A stretch of DNA of 37,901 bases from Solobacterium sp. (lineage in GTDB: Bacteria; Bacillota_I; Bacilli_A; Erysipelotrichales; Erysipelotrichaceae). Location of the stretch: positions 1-37,901 of the forward strand of contig JAFYGX010000240.1 of the NCBI GenBank assembly GCA_017543025.1, in the 5' to 3' direction. Position 1 is the first letter of the stretch; each line of letters begins with the position of its first letter. Made by a program: the position numbers and the translations under genes. A model generated the notes under the pieces. It ran no database searches and was not told the origin of the DNA. It was given only the letters and a program-made list of their open reading frames with translations. Shown piece by piece: positions 14,552-23,262 of the stretch.

Positions 14552-15949
14552 ATGGTATTCAGCAGTCTGACATTTTTATTTGCATATCTTCCGATCGTGC
14601 TTGCGGTCTATTTTCTTGTTCCGATGCGCTGGCGCAATCTGGTGCTGCTGATCGTCAGCCTGTTTTTCTATGGCTGGGGCGAACCTGTCTATGTGATGAT
14701 CATGATCGCCTCAATCATCATCAACTGGCTGTTCGGCAACCGGATCGCACGTTTTCGGGAAACAGACCGGCAGAAGGCAAAGCATGCGCTGATCCTGTGC
14801 ATGGTATTCAATCTTGCGCTGCTCGGCTTTTTCAAATATTACGACTTTTTCGCAGAGAATCTCAGTCATCTCGGGCTGACCTTTCTTCACCCGCTGCGGC
14901 TGGGACTGCCGATCGGCATCTCGTTCTATACATTTCAGACCATGTCCTATCCGATCGATCTGTATCGGTTCGATACCGATCCGCAGAAGAGCCTTGTCTC
15001 TTTCGGCGCTTATGTATGCATGTTTCCGCAGCTGATCGCCGGGCCGATTGTCCGCTATACGGATATCGCAAAACAGCTCAATCACCGTCAGATCACCGGC
15101 GAAATGTTTTATGAAGGCGTACAGCGCTTCATGGTCGGCTTATGCAAGAAAGTACTGCTCGCAAACAACGCCGGTCAGGTCTACGAATCAATCGCCGCCC
15201 TCCCCGCTGCTTCTCAGAGCGCGCTCACCGCATGGATCGGCGCCATCTGCTATACGTTTCAGATCTATTATGACTTCTCGGGCTATTCCGATATGGCGAT
15301 CGGTCTTGGCAAAATGCTCGGCTTTGATTTTCTGGAAAACTTCAACTATCCGTATATCTCCAAGTCTGTTACCGAATTCTGGCGCCGCTGGCATATGTCG
15401 CTGTCCTACTGGTTCCGCGATTATGTTTACATTCCGCTCGGCGGCAACCGATGCGGCTTCCGCCGCCAGATCATGAATATCATGATCGTCTGGCTGCTGA
15501 CCGGATTCTGGCATGGCGCATCGTGGAATTTCATTCTCTGGGGCGTCCTCTACGGAATTGTACTGATCTTTGAAAAGCTGTTTCTCCTGAAGCATCTGCA
15601 GAACGCACCCGGATGGATCGGACATGTCTATACGATGCTGATTGTCATTCTCAACTGGGTAATCTTCGCCAATACCGATATCCGGAGCGGACTTCGCTTC
15701 ATCGGCGCAATGTTCGGCGCAGCCGGCTCCTTTGCGAACGGATTTACGCTGTATTATGTGCGCGACAACATCACGCTGCTGCTGTGCTGCGCGTTTGGTG
15801 CTACCCCGTTTGTACGGGACAGATTCCGCAGCCTGAAAAAAGGAAATTCCGAACTGTTCGTTCCGGTGCTTACCGTGCTCGGACTTGCGGCATGTACCGC
15901 GTTTATTGTGGACGCCTCGTACAATCCGTTCCTTTACTTCCGGTTCTAG
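14552..15949 (+). CDS. MBOAT family O-acyltransferase (AlgI/DltB-like)
   Basis: This 465-residue polytopic membrane protein belongs to the AlgI/DltB branch of MBOAT enzymes, which pass acyl groups from the cytoplasm to extracellular glycans or teichoic acids. The invariant active-site histidine is His321 in TGFWHGASWNFILWG; a second conserved block is FWRRWHMSLSYWFRDYVYIP. About ten hydrophobic segments run through the sequence, starting at residue 4. There is no ribosome site; see the short-leader promoter at 14526. The DHHW protein encoded 20 bases downstream is the usual extracellular partner in such acylation systems. The substrate polymer is not identifiable. Confidence 0.92.
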   Translation: MVFSSLTFLFAYLPIVLAVYFLVPMRWRNLVLLIVSLFFYGWGEPVYVMIMIASIIINWLFGNRIARFRETDRQKAKHALILCMVFNLALLGFFKYYDFFAENLSHLGLTFLHPLRLGLPIGISFYTFQTMSYPIDLYRFDTDPQKSLVSFGAYVCMFPQLIAGPIVRYTDIAKQLNHRQITGEMFYEGVQRFMVGLCKKVLLANNAGQVYESIAALPAASQSALTAWIGAICYTFQIYYDFSGYSDMAIGLGKMLGFDFLENFNYPYISKSVTEFWRRWHMSLSYWFRDYVYIPLGGNRCGFRRQIMNIMIVWLLTGFWHGASWNFILWGVLYGIVLIFEKLFLLKHLQNAPGWIGHVYTMLIVILNWVIFANTDIRSGLRFIGAMFGAAGSFANGFTLYYVRDNITLLLCCAFGATPFVRDRFRSLKKGNSELFVPVLTVLGLAACTAFIVDASYNPFLYFRF

Positions 15950-15969
15950 AAAAAGGATAACGTTCACCT

Positions 15970-17079
15970 ATGAAACGCAAATTAAGGAAAAGTTTTCTTT
16001 CATCGCTTACGATTGCCTGCTTTCTTGCCTACATCGGTATTCTGACCGTTCTGAATCTCCTTGCGCCCAAAGCATCCGTCAGCTGGAACGAAAACCGCAC
16101 GCTGGCAAAAGCACCCGAGCTTTCCGTACAGCATATCTTCGGCGGAAAATTTGACGATGACTTTGAATCCTGGTTCAGCGATCACTTTGTATTCCGTGAC
16201 TTCTGGATTGAACTGAAATCCGGCCTTCGAAGAGCTTCCCTTGCCATTGAAAACAACGATATCTACTACGCTGCAGGCGACCGGCTCGTCGGACGCTTTG
16301 CACAGGTGGATGAAACCACACTGAATTCCAATATCGATCAGGTCAACCGCTTTGCGCAGGACCATCAGCTGCGGCCGTACGTCATGCTGGTGCCCACTGC
16401 TGCCTATGGCGCACAGGACACCCTGCCATTTGGCTCAGAGGACATCGATCAGCCTGCTCTGCTTGCGAAGATCTATGCCTCGCTGAACGAAGCAGAGCCG
16501 ATTGACTGCGCCATGCCTGTCGACGCTTCGCTCTATTACCGGACAGACCATCACTGGAATGAAGCAGGTGCCTATCTTGGCTACCAGGCAATCTGCCGCA
16601 GTGCGCTTGGCAAGGAACCGGAAGACTTTGTCTATGAGCAGGTCAGTGACGGATTTACCGGTACAATGTATTCCAAATCCGGTGCTTTCTGGACAGCACC
16701 CGATCCGATTGTAAAGATCACGCCGGTTCAGCCGGTTCAGGCGGAAGTGACCGTCGATGACGGTACCGTTCTGGAAGGTGTTTACAGTCCGAAACGGCTG
16801 GAAGAAAAAGACAGATATACCTATTATGTCGACGGCAATCACGCAAGAGAAGATATTCACACCGATATCGGAAACGGAAAGAAAGCAATCCTGATCAAGG
16901 ACAGCTATTCACATATTCTGGTTCCGTATCTCATCTGTGAATATGAAGATCTGACGCTGATTGACCTGCGTTATTATCACGCCCCGGCAAGCGATCTGCT
17001 GGAAGGAGATCCGGATGTATACTTCATCTATTCGCTTGACAGCTTCGCTTCCGACCCGAACCTTGCGTTCCTGAGGTAA
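15970..17079 (+). CDS. DHHW family protein, AlgJ/AlgX/DltD-like acylation partner
   Basis: The 369-residue protein has one N-terminal membrane segment (about 10-32) and an extracellular SGNH-like domain. The family motif DHHW is at 193-196 (YYRTDHHWNEAGAY). A VPTAAYGAQDT stretch and a KDSYSH motif (about 303-308) near the C-terminal third supply the likely catalytic Ser. DHHW proteins act with MBOAT transporters to O-acetylate exopolysaccharide or wall polymers. It follows the MBOAT gene by 20 bases and precedes the RlmCD-type gene by four, so co-transcription is very likely. The spacing of the AAAAGG ribosome-like site is long (about 13). Confidence 0.87.
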   Translation: MKRKLRKSFLSSLTIACFLAYIGILTVLNLLAPKASVSWNENRTLAKAPELSVQHIFGGKFDDDFESWFSDHFVFRDFWIELKSGLRRASLAIENNDIYYAAGDRLVGRFAQVDETTLNSNIDQVNRFAQDHQLRPYVMLVPTAAYGAQDTLPFGSEDIDQPALLAKIYASLNEAEPIDCAMPVDASLYYRTDHHWNEAGAYLGYQAICRSALGKEPEDFVYEQVSDGFTGTMYSKSGAFWTAPDPIVKITPVQPVQAEVTVDDGTVLEGVYSPKRLEEKDRYTYYVDGNHAREDIHTDIGNGKKAILIKDSYSHILVPYLICEYEDLTLIDLRYYHAPASDLLEGDPDVYFIYSLDSFASDPNLAFLR

Positions 17080-17083
17080 ACCT

Positions 17084-18505
17084 ATGAAACTTGAAATCCG
17101 GAAAACCGGAATCAACGGTGAAGGAATCGGCTACCTGAATCAGAAGCCGGTTTTCATTCCCGGCACATTTCCCGGCGATATTGCGGAAATTGAACTCCTT
17201 GAAGAAAATGAGCGTTATGCAAAGGGCAGAAAGAAGCAAATCATTTCTCCTGCTTCCTGCCGGAGAGACTCTGCCTGTCCTGCCCCCTGCGGAAGCTGTC
17301 CTCTGATCGAAATGAAATATCATGAACAGCTGAATCAGAAACGGCTCCTGTTAACCGAAGCCTTATGGAAATACGCCCATGTGCGGGAAGAATTTGTCCG
17401 TGACATCCGTCCTTCTTCCGCTGTGCTTTATTACCGCAGCTCCTTCAAGCTTCCTGTGAAGGAAGTCGACGGCCGCCTCTGCACCGGCATGTATAAAACC
17501 GGCACCAACATCTTCGTGCCGATCGAAGACTGTCCGGTTCATGACAGAAAGCTGGAGCAGCTGCGCAAGACCGTGCTTGCCATTCTCAGAGAAGAACATA
17601 TTTCCGCCTATGACAGCGGACACGGCCTGCGCTATCTTGTGATGCGGAGAATTGAGCCTGTCGTTACGATCGCACTGATCACCGGCAGAGACCAGCTGCC
17701 GGAAACACTGATCCGCAAGCTTTCCTTACTTCCGGAAGTGGAATCCATCGTGCAGTCCGTCAATACCGAACGCAATACCCCGCAGATCTTCGGCTCCGCA
17801 TCAGCTGTGCTCTATGGCAGTGAAACCGTGACCGTGCCGTTCCATGGGTTTCAGATCCGTCTGTCACCCGAATCCTTCTTCCAGCTGAATCTTTCCCAGG
17901 CGGAAGCGCTGTATCAGACCGCTGCCGATAAGGTAGATCCATGCGGCGTTCTGGCGGAATGCTATTGCGGCGTGGGCGTCATGAGCCTCATGGTAAAAGA
18001 CAAGGCAAGAAAGGTATTCGGGTTTGAAGCGGTGCCTCAGGCAATTGAGAATGCAAATGAAACTGCAGCGCTCAACCGCGTCCCGAACCTGACCTTCCGG
18101 TGTGCGGATTCCGCTCAGGGGCTGAAAGCACTGTCCGCGGAACGGGAGGTGGATATTCTGCTTGCCGATCCGCCGCGATCGGGAATGGATGATGCGATGA
18201 TCGACGCGATTCTGAAGTCAGGCGTAAAGAAAATCATTTACGTCTCCTGCAGCCCTTCGACCCTGGCAAAGAATATCCGTGATCTGAAACAGGAATTTGA
18301 GCTGAGAACCGTCATCCCATTCGACCTGTTTCCCAATACACCGCATGTGGAATCCGTTACGGTTCTCACGCGCCGCGGCACAAGCGACCGCACCCCTTCC
18401 AGGCGCCGCCGCAGAAACCGCTCCGCTTCCACAAAACAGACAAAGTCAGATCCGCAGAAAAAACAGACCAGAAAAAAGGAAAACAACAATGAACATATCC
18501 TATGA
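17084..18505 (+). CDS. 23S rRNA (uracil-C5)-methyltransferase, RlmCD/RumA type
   Basis: The 473-residue protein has an N-terminal TRAM domain (about 1-55) and four iron-sulfur ligand cysteines (CRRDSACPAPCGSC plus Cys in EDCPVHD). A C-terminal SAM domain carries AECYCGVGVMSLM, LADPPRSGMD and the nucleophile Cys389 in YVSCSPSTLAKN. The family makes m5U747/m5U1939 in 23S rRNA; in Gram-positives one enzyme can do both. An unusual basic tail (about 430-473, rich in Arg and Lys) extends past the normal C-terminus and its coding end overlaps the next gene by 17 bases. It starts four bases after the DHHW stop. Confidence 0.92.
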   Translation: MKLEIRKTGINGEGIGYLNQKPVFIPGTFPGDIAEIELLEENERYAKGRKKQIISPASCRRDSACPAPCGSCPLIEMKYHEQLNQKRLLLTEALWKYAHVREEFVRDIRPSSAVLYYRSSFKLPVKEVDGRLCTGMYKTGTNIFVPIEDCPVHDRKLEQLRKTVLAILREEHISAYDSGHGLRYLVMRRIEPVVTIALITGRDQLPETLIRKLSLLPEVESIVQSVNTERNTPQIFGSASAVLYGSETVTVPFHGFQIRLSPESFFQLNLSQAEALYQTAADKVDPCGVLAECYCGVGVMSLMVKDKARKVFGFEAVPQAIENANETAALNRVPNLTFRCADSAQGLKALSAEREVDILLADPPRSGMDDAMIDAILKSGVKKIIYVSCSPSTLAKNIRDLKQEFELRTVIPFDLFPNTPHVESVTVLTRRGTSDRTPSRRRRRNRSASTKQTKSDPQKKQTRKKENNNEHIL

Positions 18506-19400
18506 AAAAAAAACCGGCCGGCTGAGCCTGACGCTTCCGGAAGAAACGGAAGCGATGCCGCTGACAGAATTTCTTGAACAGCTTCATATTTCCCGCCCGA
18601 AACGCTTCGAGCTCTTTCAGACACACGCCCTGACGCTGAACCGGACAGACGCCGCTCCCTCTGACATCCTTCATGCCAGAGACCGGCTGGACTTCCGTCT
18701 GGAAGCACAGGAAGTCGATTACGCTCCGGCAGAACGGGAAGCCCGCGTCATCTATGAAGATGACTTCGTGTATATCGTACATAAAGACCCTGGAATCATC
18801 GTTCATGATCCGGATGATCCGACCTGCCTTGCGTCCATGGCGGCTGCGTATCAGCTCTCGCACGGCATCAGCAGCCCGGTGCGTTATATTCACCGTCTTG
18901 ACAGAGAAACCACAGGCCTTGTACTGTTTGTCAAGATTCCCCTTCTGCAGGGGTGGTATGACGCGCAGCTGGAAGAAAAGAACATTCAGCGGGATTACCT
19001 TGCGGTCACTGCCGGAAAAGGCCATGCCGGGCAGAAGCTTACCTACAATCAGAAAATCGGCCGGGACCGTCATGTGAACGGCAGATACCGGTTCTCTTCC
19101 ACCGGAAAAGAAGCGCTTACGAAAGTAACGGTTCTTGACCGAAAGAAAGATTTTCTGCTCATGCGCTGTCATCTGCTCACCGGACGGACGCATCAGATTC
19201 GCGTTCATCTGTCCGGCAACCGTCATCCGATCATCAACGATCCGCTTTACGGAATTCCTTCAGAGAAATTCCGCAATATGTGCCTGTGGGCAGATACCAT
19301 CACATTCTCCAATCCGTTCAGTGAAGAAGTGACATCAGTTCACGATCGCTTCAATCCGGACTTCAGTCTCTTTTCTTCCGCCGTACACAGACTGCGCTGA
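18489..19400 (+). CDS. RluA family pseudouridine synthase
   Basis: The 303-residue protein has an S4-like N-terminal segment (about 15-60) and a RluA catalytic domain. Asp138 in YIHRLDRETTGLVLF is the catalytic residue; the later GRTHQIRVHL and HPIINDPLYG blocks are also conserved. It converts U to pseudouridine in 23S rRNA or tRNA; the site is not predictable. ATG 18489 begins the conserved part and lies inside the end of the methyltransferase gene (17-base overlap), indicating translational coupling; the much earlier in-frame ATG at 18345 falls within that gene and is rejected. Last gene of the operon. Confidence 0.92.
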   Translation: MNISYEKKTGRLSLTLPEETEAMPLTEFLEQLHISRPKRFELFQTHALTLNRTDAAPSDILHARDRLDFRLEAQEVDYAPAEREARVIYEDDFVYIVHKDPGIIVHDPDDPTCLASMAAAYQLSHGISSPVRYIHRLDRETTGLVLFVKIPLLQGWYDAQLEEKNIQRDYLAVTAGKGHAGQKLTYNQKIGRDRHVNGRYRFSSTGKEALTKVTVLDRKKDFLLMRCHLLTGRTHQIRVHLSGNRHPIINDPLYGIPSEKFRNMCLWADTITFSNPFSEEVTSVHDRFNPDFSLFSSAVHRLR

Positions 19401-19409
19401 AGCTGACGC

Positions 19410-19445
19410 AAAAAAATGGTTCTGCCTCTGCAGAGCCATTTTCAT
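19410..19445. terminator. Bidirectional terminator between RluA and azlD
   Basis: AAAATGGTTCTG / CAGAGCCATTTT stem (one G-U) with a six-base loop, flanked by A- and T-runs on both sides, between convergent stops at 19400 and 19460. Confidence 0.85.
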
Positions 19446-19459
19446 TTTCAGACAGAATG

Positions 19460-19765
19460 TCACAGCGGAAGAAGTTCCGCAATCAGTACGGTCAGACAGC
19501 AGACGACAGCGGTTTTCGGCAGACTTGCATTGTTCCAGGTGAGAAACAGGCCGACCGCAAACGCAAGGATTCCGCTGAACAGCGAACTGGTCGCATAGAT
19601 CATGGTCGGAAAGGTCATGACCGCAAGCGAGACATATGGTACATAATGGAGAAACGACCGCACAAACTGATTCTGAATCGGCTTTCGGATCAGCGTCAGA
19701 GGAATGATCCGGGTCATATAGGTGACCAGGGTCATGATAATGATCTGGATCGTTACACGGCTCAT
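19460..19765 (-). CDS. azlD: AzlD family branched-chain amino acid exporter subunit
   Basis: This 101-residue membrane protein has three to four hydrophobic segments and the AzlD hallmark TYMTRIIPLTLI near the N-terminus. AzlD forms a complex with the larger AzlC to export branched-chain amino acids or analogues. GGAGG lies seven bases before ATG 19765, which overlaps the azlC stop by four bases (ATGA). Length and position are typical. Confidence 0.92.
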   Translation of the reverse strand: MSRVTIQIIIMTLVTYMTRIIPLTLIRKPIQNQFVRSFLHYVPYVSLAVMTFPTMIYATSSLFSGILAFAVGLFLTWNNASLPKTAVVCCLTVLIAELLPL

Positions 19766-20505
19766 TGTTCTTCCTCCTTAACCGGATGCAGAAACGCAGC
19801 CGCTGCAGCGATGCCAACAGTCAGTCCGATCATCCTCACGCCTTCCGAAAGCGCCCGGATACCCGGCAGCACAGTGGAGAGAAAACTCAGCGCAAAGCCT
19901 GCCAGCACCACATTCCGGATCACCGGATTATGTCTTGCCGGGGGAATGATAACTGCCAGAAACATCGCAAACAGCGCTACGGACAGTGCACTGACAATCC
20001 GGGACGGCAGAAGCGCCCCGAACAGAATGCCGAACATCGTGCCGAACGCCCATCCCGGCATCGCAACACTCATCATACCGTAATAATATGCCGGCACCAG
20101 GTATCCTTTCTGCCTGACGCCGAGGGCAAACAGTTCATCCGTAAGCACAAAGCCGATAATCCAGCGATGGATCATCGCTGTTTTCTCCGAAAACTTCTGG
20201 GAAAATGCAGTGCTCATCAGCGTATATCGCGCGTTTGCCGCGAGCACCATCAATGCCGTCTCCAGATAGGAAGCGGCGGCTGCGATCATTGCCGTTCCGG
20301 CATATTCCCCTGCACTGGCATTGTTGAGCAGACTGATCAGAAAGCCCTGCAGCGGAAGTAACCCGGCATTCTTCATCGTAATGCCAAGGGCAAAGGAAAC
20401 CGCAAAATAACCGAGCCCGACCGGAACCGCATCCTTCATTCCCTGCACAAACCACTGACGGCTGCTTTCCGGAGCGTTCGCCGTCTCTTGCCGGAGGGTG
20501 CTCAT
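19762..20505 (-). CDS. azlC: AzlC family branched-chain amino acid exporter
   Basis: The 247-residue polytopic protein has GMKDAVPVGLGYFAVSFALG near the N-terminus and the family segment ASAGEYAGTAM, followed by several transmembrane helices. It is the main subunit of the AzlCD exporter. Its ATG overlaps the patatin gene's stop by four bases and its stop overlaps azlD, so patatin-azlC-azlD form one coupled transcript. Coupling to a lipase is not the usual azl context. Confidence 0.92.
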   Translation of the reverse strand: MSTLRQETANAPESSRQWFVQGMKDAVPVGLGYFAVSFALGITMKNAGLLPLQGFLISLLNNASAGEYAGTAMIAAAASYLETALMVLAANARYTLMSTAFSQKFSEKTAMIHRWIIGFVLTDELFALGVRQKGYLVPAYYYGMMSVAMPGWAFGTMFGILFGALLPSRIVSALSVALFAMFLAVIIPPARHNPVIRNVVLAGFALSFLSTVLPGIRALSEGVRMIGLTVGIAAAAAFLHPVKEEEQ

Positions 20506-21407
20506 CGTTTCAGATATTCCTTCATTGCCCTGGCTGCGTCTTTTGCGTCGCGATACCCAAGCCAGTACAGTGCGCCGAGCTCTTCGACGTCTCCCTCAAA
20601 GCGGGAGATCGTGACCGGACGGCTCGGATACAGAACAAATACCTTTCCGAGTTTTTCCAGCTGCTCAATCCGGTTCAGAAGCAGATTGTAATGCACGGAT
20701 TCCTCATACAGATCGTTTGCCAGCGCCGGATACCGCTTTCCGTATTCCAGATAGGCTGCACGATGTTTCGCCTTCAGCGGCCTGCGATAGGAACGGTCCC
20801 GCGTACGGATAATGATCTTCTTTTCTTCCGGCTGAGCCAGTGCCCAGTCCAGCGGGATCTTCTCGGCAATTCCCCCGTCCAGATACTTCTTTCCGTCAAT
20901 TTCCACCGGCTCTGATACATAGGGAACCGAAGCACTTGCCTGAATCGCCCGGAAGATGTCCGAACACTTTCCTTTTTCCATATATTCCGGCTTTCCCGTT
21001 TCGATATTTGTCACGGTTGCGATAAACCGCCGGTTCGGATTAAAAAACCGCTCCGCATTCAGCGGAATCTCTTTTCCGAGTTCAAAAAACAGATATCTGA
21101 AACCGGTCACCCCATGTTCCTTCAGAACTGCCTTTGAACCGGTATAGCTGGAATCATGCCGGTGAGCGAGATTCAGACGCACGCTGCGGCCGATCTGCCC
21201 GGAAACATAGCTCATGCCGCTCATTGCGCCGGCCGATGTGCCGATCGTCGCAGAAAGATTGATATCCTCTTCCATCATCGCATCCAGCGCACCCTGAGTA
21301 TACATGCCCCGCCAGGCACCGCCTTCAAGAACTGCCAGTCCTTTCGTAATATGCTCACTTGCCTCTCCCTGAGGAAGTTCATCAAATGCACTGTATTGTT
21401 TTGCCAT
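20502..21407 (-). CDS. Patatin-like phospholipase family protein
   Basis: The 301-residue cytoplasmic acyl hydrolase carries LEGGAWRGMYTQGAL (oxyanion loop, about 27-41), GTSAGA with nucleophile Ser58, and DGG with Asp177 completing the Ser-Asp dyad. This is the YjjU/RssA-like bacterial branch (about 300 residues, no signal peptide). Likely acts on phospholipids or other lipid esters. ATG 21407 follows GGAGGG by eight bases; the TTG at 21413 is rejected. It heads the coupled patatin-azlC-azlD run. Confidence 0.9.
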   Translation of the reverse strand: MAKQYSAFDELPQGEASEHITKGLAVLEGGAWRGMYTQGALDAMMEEDINLSATIGTSAGAMSGMSYVSGQIGRSVRLNLAHRHDSSYTGSKAVLKEHGVTGFRYLFFELGKEIPLNAERFFNPNRRFIATVTNIETGKPEYMEKGKCSDIFRAIQASASVPYVSEPVEIDGKKYLDGGIAEKIPLDWALAQPEEKKIIIRTRDRSYRRPLKAKHRAAYLEYGKRYPALANDLYEESVHYNLLLNRIEQLEKLGKVFVLYPSRPVTISRFEGDVEELGALYWLGYRDAKDAARAMKEYLKR

Positions 21408-21443
21408 AACCAAATCCCTCCAGTGTAGTACTGACGTTATCAG

Positions 21444-21452
21444 ATTTTATCA
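21444..21452 (-). promoter_or_regulatory. Possible extended -10 promoter of the patatin gene
   Basis: The minus strand reads TGATAAAAT, with the -10 at 21444-21449, in the 47-base gap after the C_GCAxxG_C_C gene. The patatin operon may thus be transcribed separately or read through from upstream. Confidence 0.35.
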
Positions 21453-21454
21453 GA

Positions 21455-21889
21455 TCAGGAATGTTCCCGTAAGAAAACAGATTCATTTCCTTCTTCTGTT
21501 TCTTCACTGCCTCCGATTACCTGCTCCGCAACGATCGCCGCAGCCTCTTTTACGCACGTATCGCAGTCCGCAAGAACCAATCCTGTATCTGCCCCCTTCA
21601 GTGTCCGGCAGATCGTTGCCCCGCATTTCCGGGCAAAGCGATCGTAAATCGCTTCTGCGTCTTTGAGCAGCGGCTTTCCTTCATACCGGCATAGTCCCAG
21701 CAGAAGTTCCGCTGCCACAAGCGCGCCGCAGGTTCCGTTCATTCCGCCCATTCCGGCACAGAAGGAAGCTCCTGCCTTTTTCAGTACTTCTTCACTCAGC
21801 CCGCTTTCTTCCTGAAATGCACAGAGCACAGACTGTGCGCAATTGAAGCCGGTGTGCTTCAGGTGCACTGCAAGTTCTTCCTTTGTCAT
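21455..21889 (-). CDS. C-GCAxxG-C-C family redox-type protein
   Basis: The 144-residue protein shows the family's cysteine pattern: FNCAQSVLCAF (about 15-25), FCAGMGGMNGTCGAL (about 43-57), a later Cys pair around CGATICRTL, and DCDTCVKEAA near the end. Members are presumed metal- or redox-active, and some accompany selenium or hydrogenase genes; no specific role is established that I can apply here. The C-terminal 25 residues are acidic and poorly conserved in appearance. GGAG lies six bases before ATG 21889. Transcribed from the promoter at 21921-21949. Confidence 0.88.
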   Translation of the reverse strand: MTKEELAVHLKHTGFNCAQSVLCAFQEESGLSEEVLKKAGASFCAGMGGMNGTCGALVAAELLLGLCRYEGKPLLKDAEAIYDRFARKCGATICRTLKGADTGLVLADCDTCVKEAAAIVAEQVIGGSEETEEGNESVFLREHS

Positions 21890-21920
21890 CCCGATCTCCT
21901 TTCGTAAAACACTAATGACT

Positions 21921-21949
21921 ATTGTATTTCCCGCATTTCATATCTTCAA
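21921..21949 (-). promoter_or_regulatory. Sigma-A-type promoter of the C_GCAxxG_C_C gene
   Basis: The minus strand has TTGAAG and TACAAT separated by 17 bases, ending about 31 bases before ATG 21889. Confidence 0.55.
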
Positions 21950-21987
21950 GTGCGGAGAATTCTGTCCTGCACCTTCTGTGTTCCGAG

Positions 21988-21996
21988 TGCTAGAAT
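21988..21996 (+). promoter_or_regulatory. Extended -10 promoter of the EamA gene, probably leaderless
   Basis: TGCTAGAAT ends eight bases before ATG 22005, so transcription should start at or one to two bases before the ATG. No ribosome site fits in the gap (AGTGCGGT). Confidence 0.45.
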
Positions 21997-22004
21997 AGTG
22001 CGGT

Positions 22005-22919
22005 ATGCAAAAAAATAACCGTGCCCTCACCGGTGCCTTTCTCACCTCCCTTGGCGGGATCTGCTGGGGCCTCTCCGGGTCTGTCGGGCAATATCTGTTT
22101 ACTGCAGAACATATGGATGCGCGCTGGCTGGTGCCGGTTCGTCTCGGCGCAGCCGGAATTCTGCTGCTTCTGTACTGTTTCCTGCGATACGGAACGTTTG
22201 TGCTGAAGCCCTGGTGCAGCCGCAGAGACCGGATTGATCTATTGATCTATGGCCTGCTTGGCGTATCGATGTGCCAGTTTCTCTATTTTCTTACGATTCA
22301 GCTTTCTTCTGCCGCGATCGCAACGATTCTGCAGGACCTGTCGCCTGTTCTGATTCTGCTCTGCGAATGTGCCGCATTGAAACGGGCACCATCACGGAAG
22401 GATCTGCTCTGTGTAACGCTGGCACTGGCAGGTGTATTTCTGCTCAGCACGCATGGCAGCCTCACCCATCTTGCAATCCCGCCGGAAGCGCTTGTGACCG
22501 GAATTCTCTCCGCAGTCTGCGTCACGATCTACAACGTTCACCCAAAGCGTCTGCTCTCCGTTTACCCGGTAGTATTACTGCAGGGATGGGCATTTCTGCT
22601 CGGTTCGATTCTGTTTGCGCTGGCATTTCGAAGCTGGACCATACCGGCTGTCATAACCCCGTCGGGGCTTGCCGGAATTCTGTTTGTGATCATCGTCGGA
22701 AATCTGCTTGCGTTTCCCTGCTATATGAGCGGCGTCCGTCTGATCGGTCCGAAAAGAAGCATTCTCTACAGTTTCTTTGAACCGCTTACCGCTGCTGTGA
22801 TCAGTGTACTGTTCTTTCAGCAGCCGGTTCACATTGCGGATGTGTTCGGCTTTTTCCTGATCTTTCTCATGATCATCCTGCTCAGCAGAACACAGGAACC
22901 GTCTCCGCAAGAAAACTGA
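22005..22919 (+). CDS. EamA/DMT family transporter
   Basis: The 304-residue protein has ten predicted transmembrane helices in two EamA-type halves. The first half holds GGICWGLSGSVGQYLF and SSAAIATILQDLSPVLILL; the second carries SILYSFFEPLTAAVISVLFF, the typical RhaT/EamA signature. These transporters export amino acids or other metabolites; the substrate cannot be read. ATG 22005 has no Shine-Dalgarno sequence and sits right after a -10 box, so it may be translated from a leaderless mRNA. The stop codon lies in the 5' arm of the terminator. Confidence 0.92.
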   Translation: MQKNNRALTGAFLTSLGGICWGLSGSVGQYLFTAEHMDARWLVPVRLGAAGILLLLYCFLRYGTFVLKPWCSRRDRIDLLIYGLLGVSMCQFLYFLTIQLSSAAIATILQDLSPVLILLCECAALKRAPSRKDLLCVTLALAGVFLLSTHGSLTHLAIPPEALVTGILSAVCVTIYNVHPKRLLSVYPVVLLQGWAFLLGSILFALAFRSWTIPAVITPSGLAGILFVIIVGNLLAFPCYMSGVRLIGPKRSILYSFFEPLTAAVISVLFFQQPVHIADVFGFFLIFLMIILLSRTQEPSPQEN

Positions 22920-22957
22920 CCCGCTGCCGTAATGAATCCGGCCTGAGTCAGTTTTTT
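22912..22957 (+). terminator. Terminator of the EamA gene
   Basis: AAAACTGAC / GTCAGTTTT outer stem with an inner GCCG / CCGGC pairing, then six T. The 5' arm contains the EamA stop codon. Confidence 0.7.
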
Positions 22958-22980
22958 CTTTGTTTCCGATACCGCTTTGT

Positions 22981-23262
22981 TCAGCCTGCCGGACTGCGTT
23001 TCAGAACGGCAGCGAATATCGCAAGCCAGAGCAGTGCAAGCAGCGGCACACCGATCGCAAACAGCGGTTTTCTTGTCTTGTGATGAAACAGCCGCATGGC
23101 CAGATACGCACCTGCGCCTCCGCCAAAGGCTGCCAGAGCGATCAGTGTTTTCTCCGGTATCCGCCAGGCAGAGCGGACTGCCCGGTATTTATCCACGCCA
23201 TAGAGGACAAATGCCGCAAGATTGATCGCAGCCGCAGCCGCAAGGACAGCGGTTCTATGCAT
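22981..23262 (-). CDS. DUF1294 family small membrane protein
   Basis: This 93-residue protein has three hydrophobic segments and the family features NLAAFVLYGVDKYRA near the N-terminus and a GGGAGAYLAMRLFHHKTRKP block. Function is unknown for the family, which is often found next to DNA-binding or cold-shock modules. ATG 23262 gives the normal family length and overlaps the sbcC stop by eight bases; a longer frame from 23304 would lie inside sbcC. It is the last gene of the sbcD-sbcC run. Confidence 0.85.
   Translation of the reverse strand: MHRTAVLAAAAAINLAAFVLYGVDKYRAVRSAWRIPEKTLIALAAFGGGAGAYLAMRLFHHKTRKPLFAIGVPLLALLWLAIFAAVLKRSPAG

Noticed and set aside
15188..15967. 259-codon minus-strand frame opposite the MBOAT gene
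   Set aside because: Antisense of a clear MBOAT gene, with no start context and no family.
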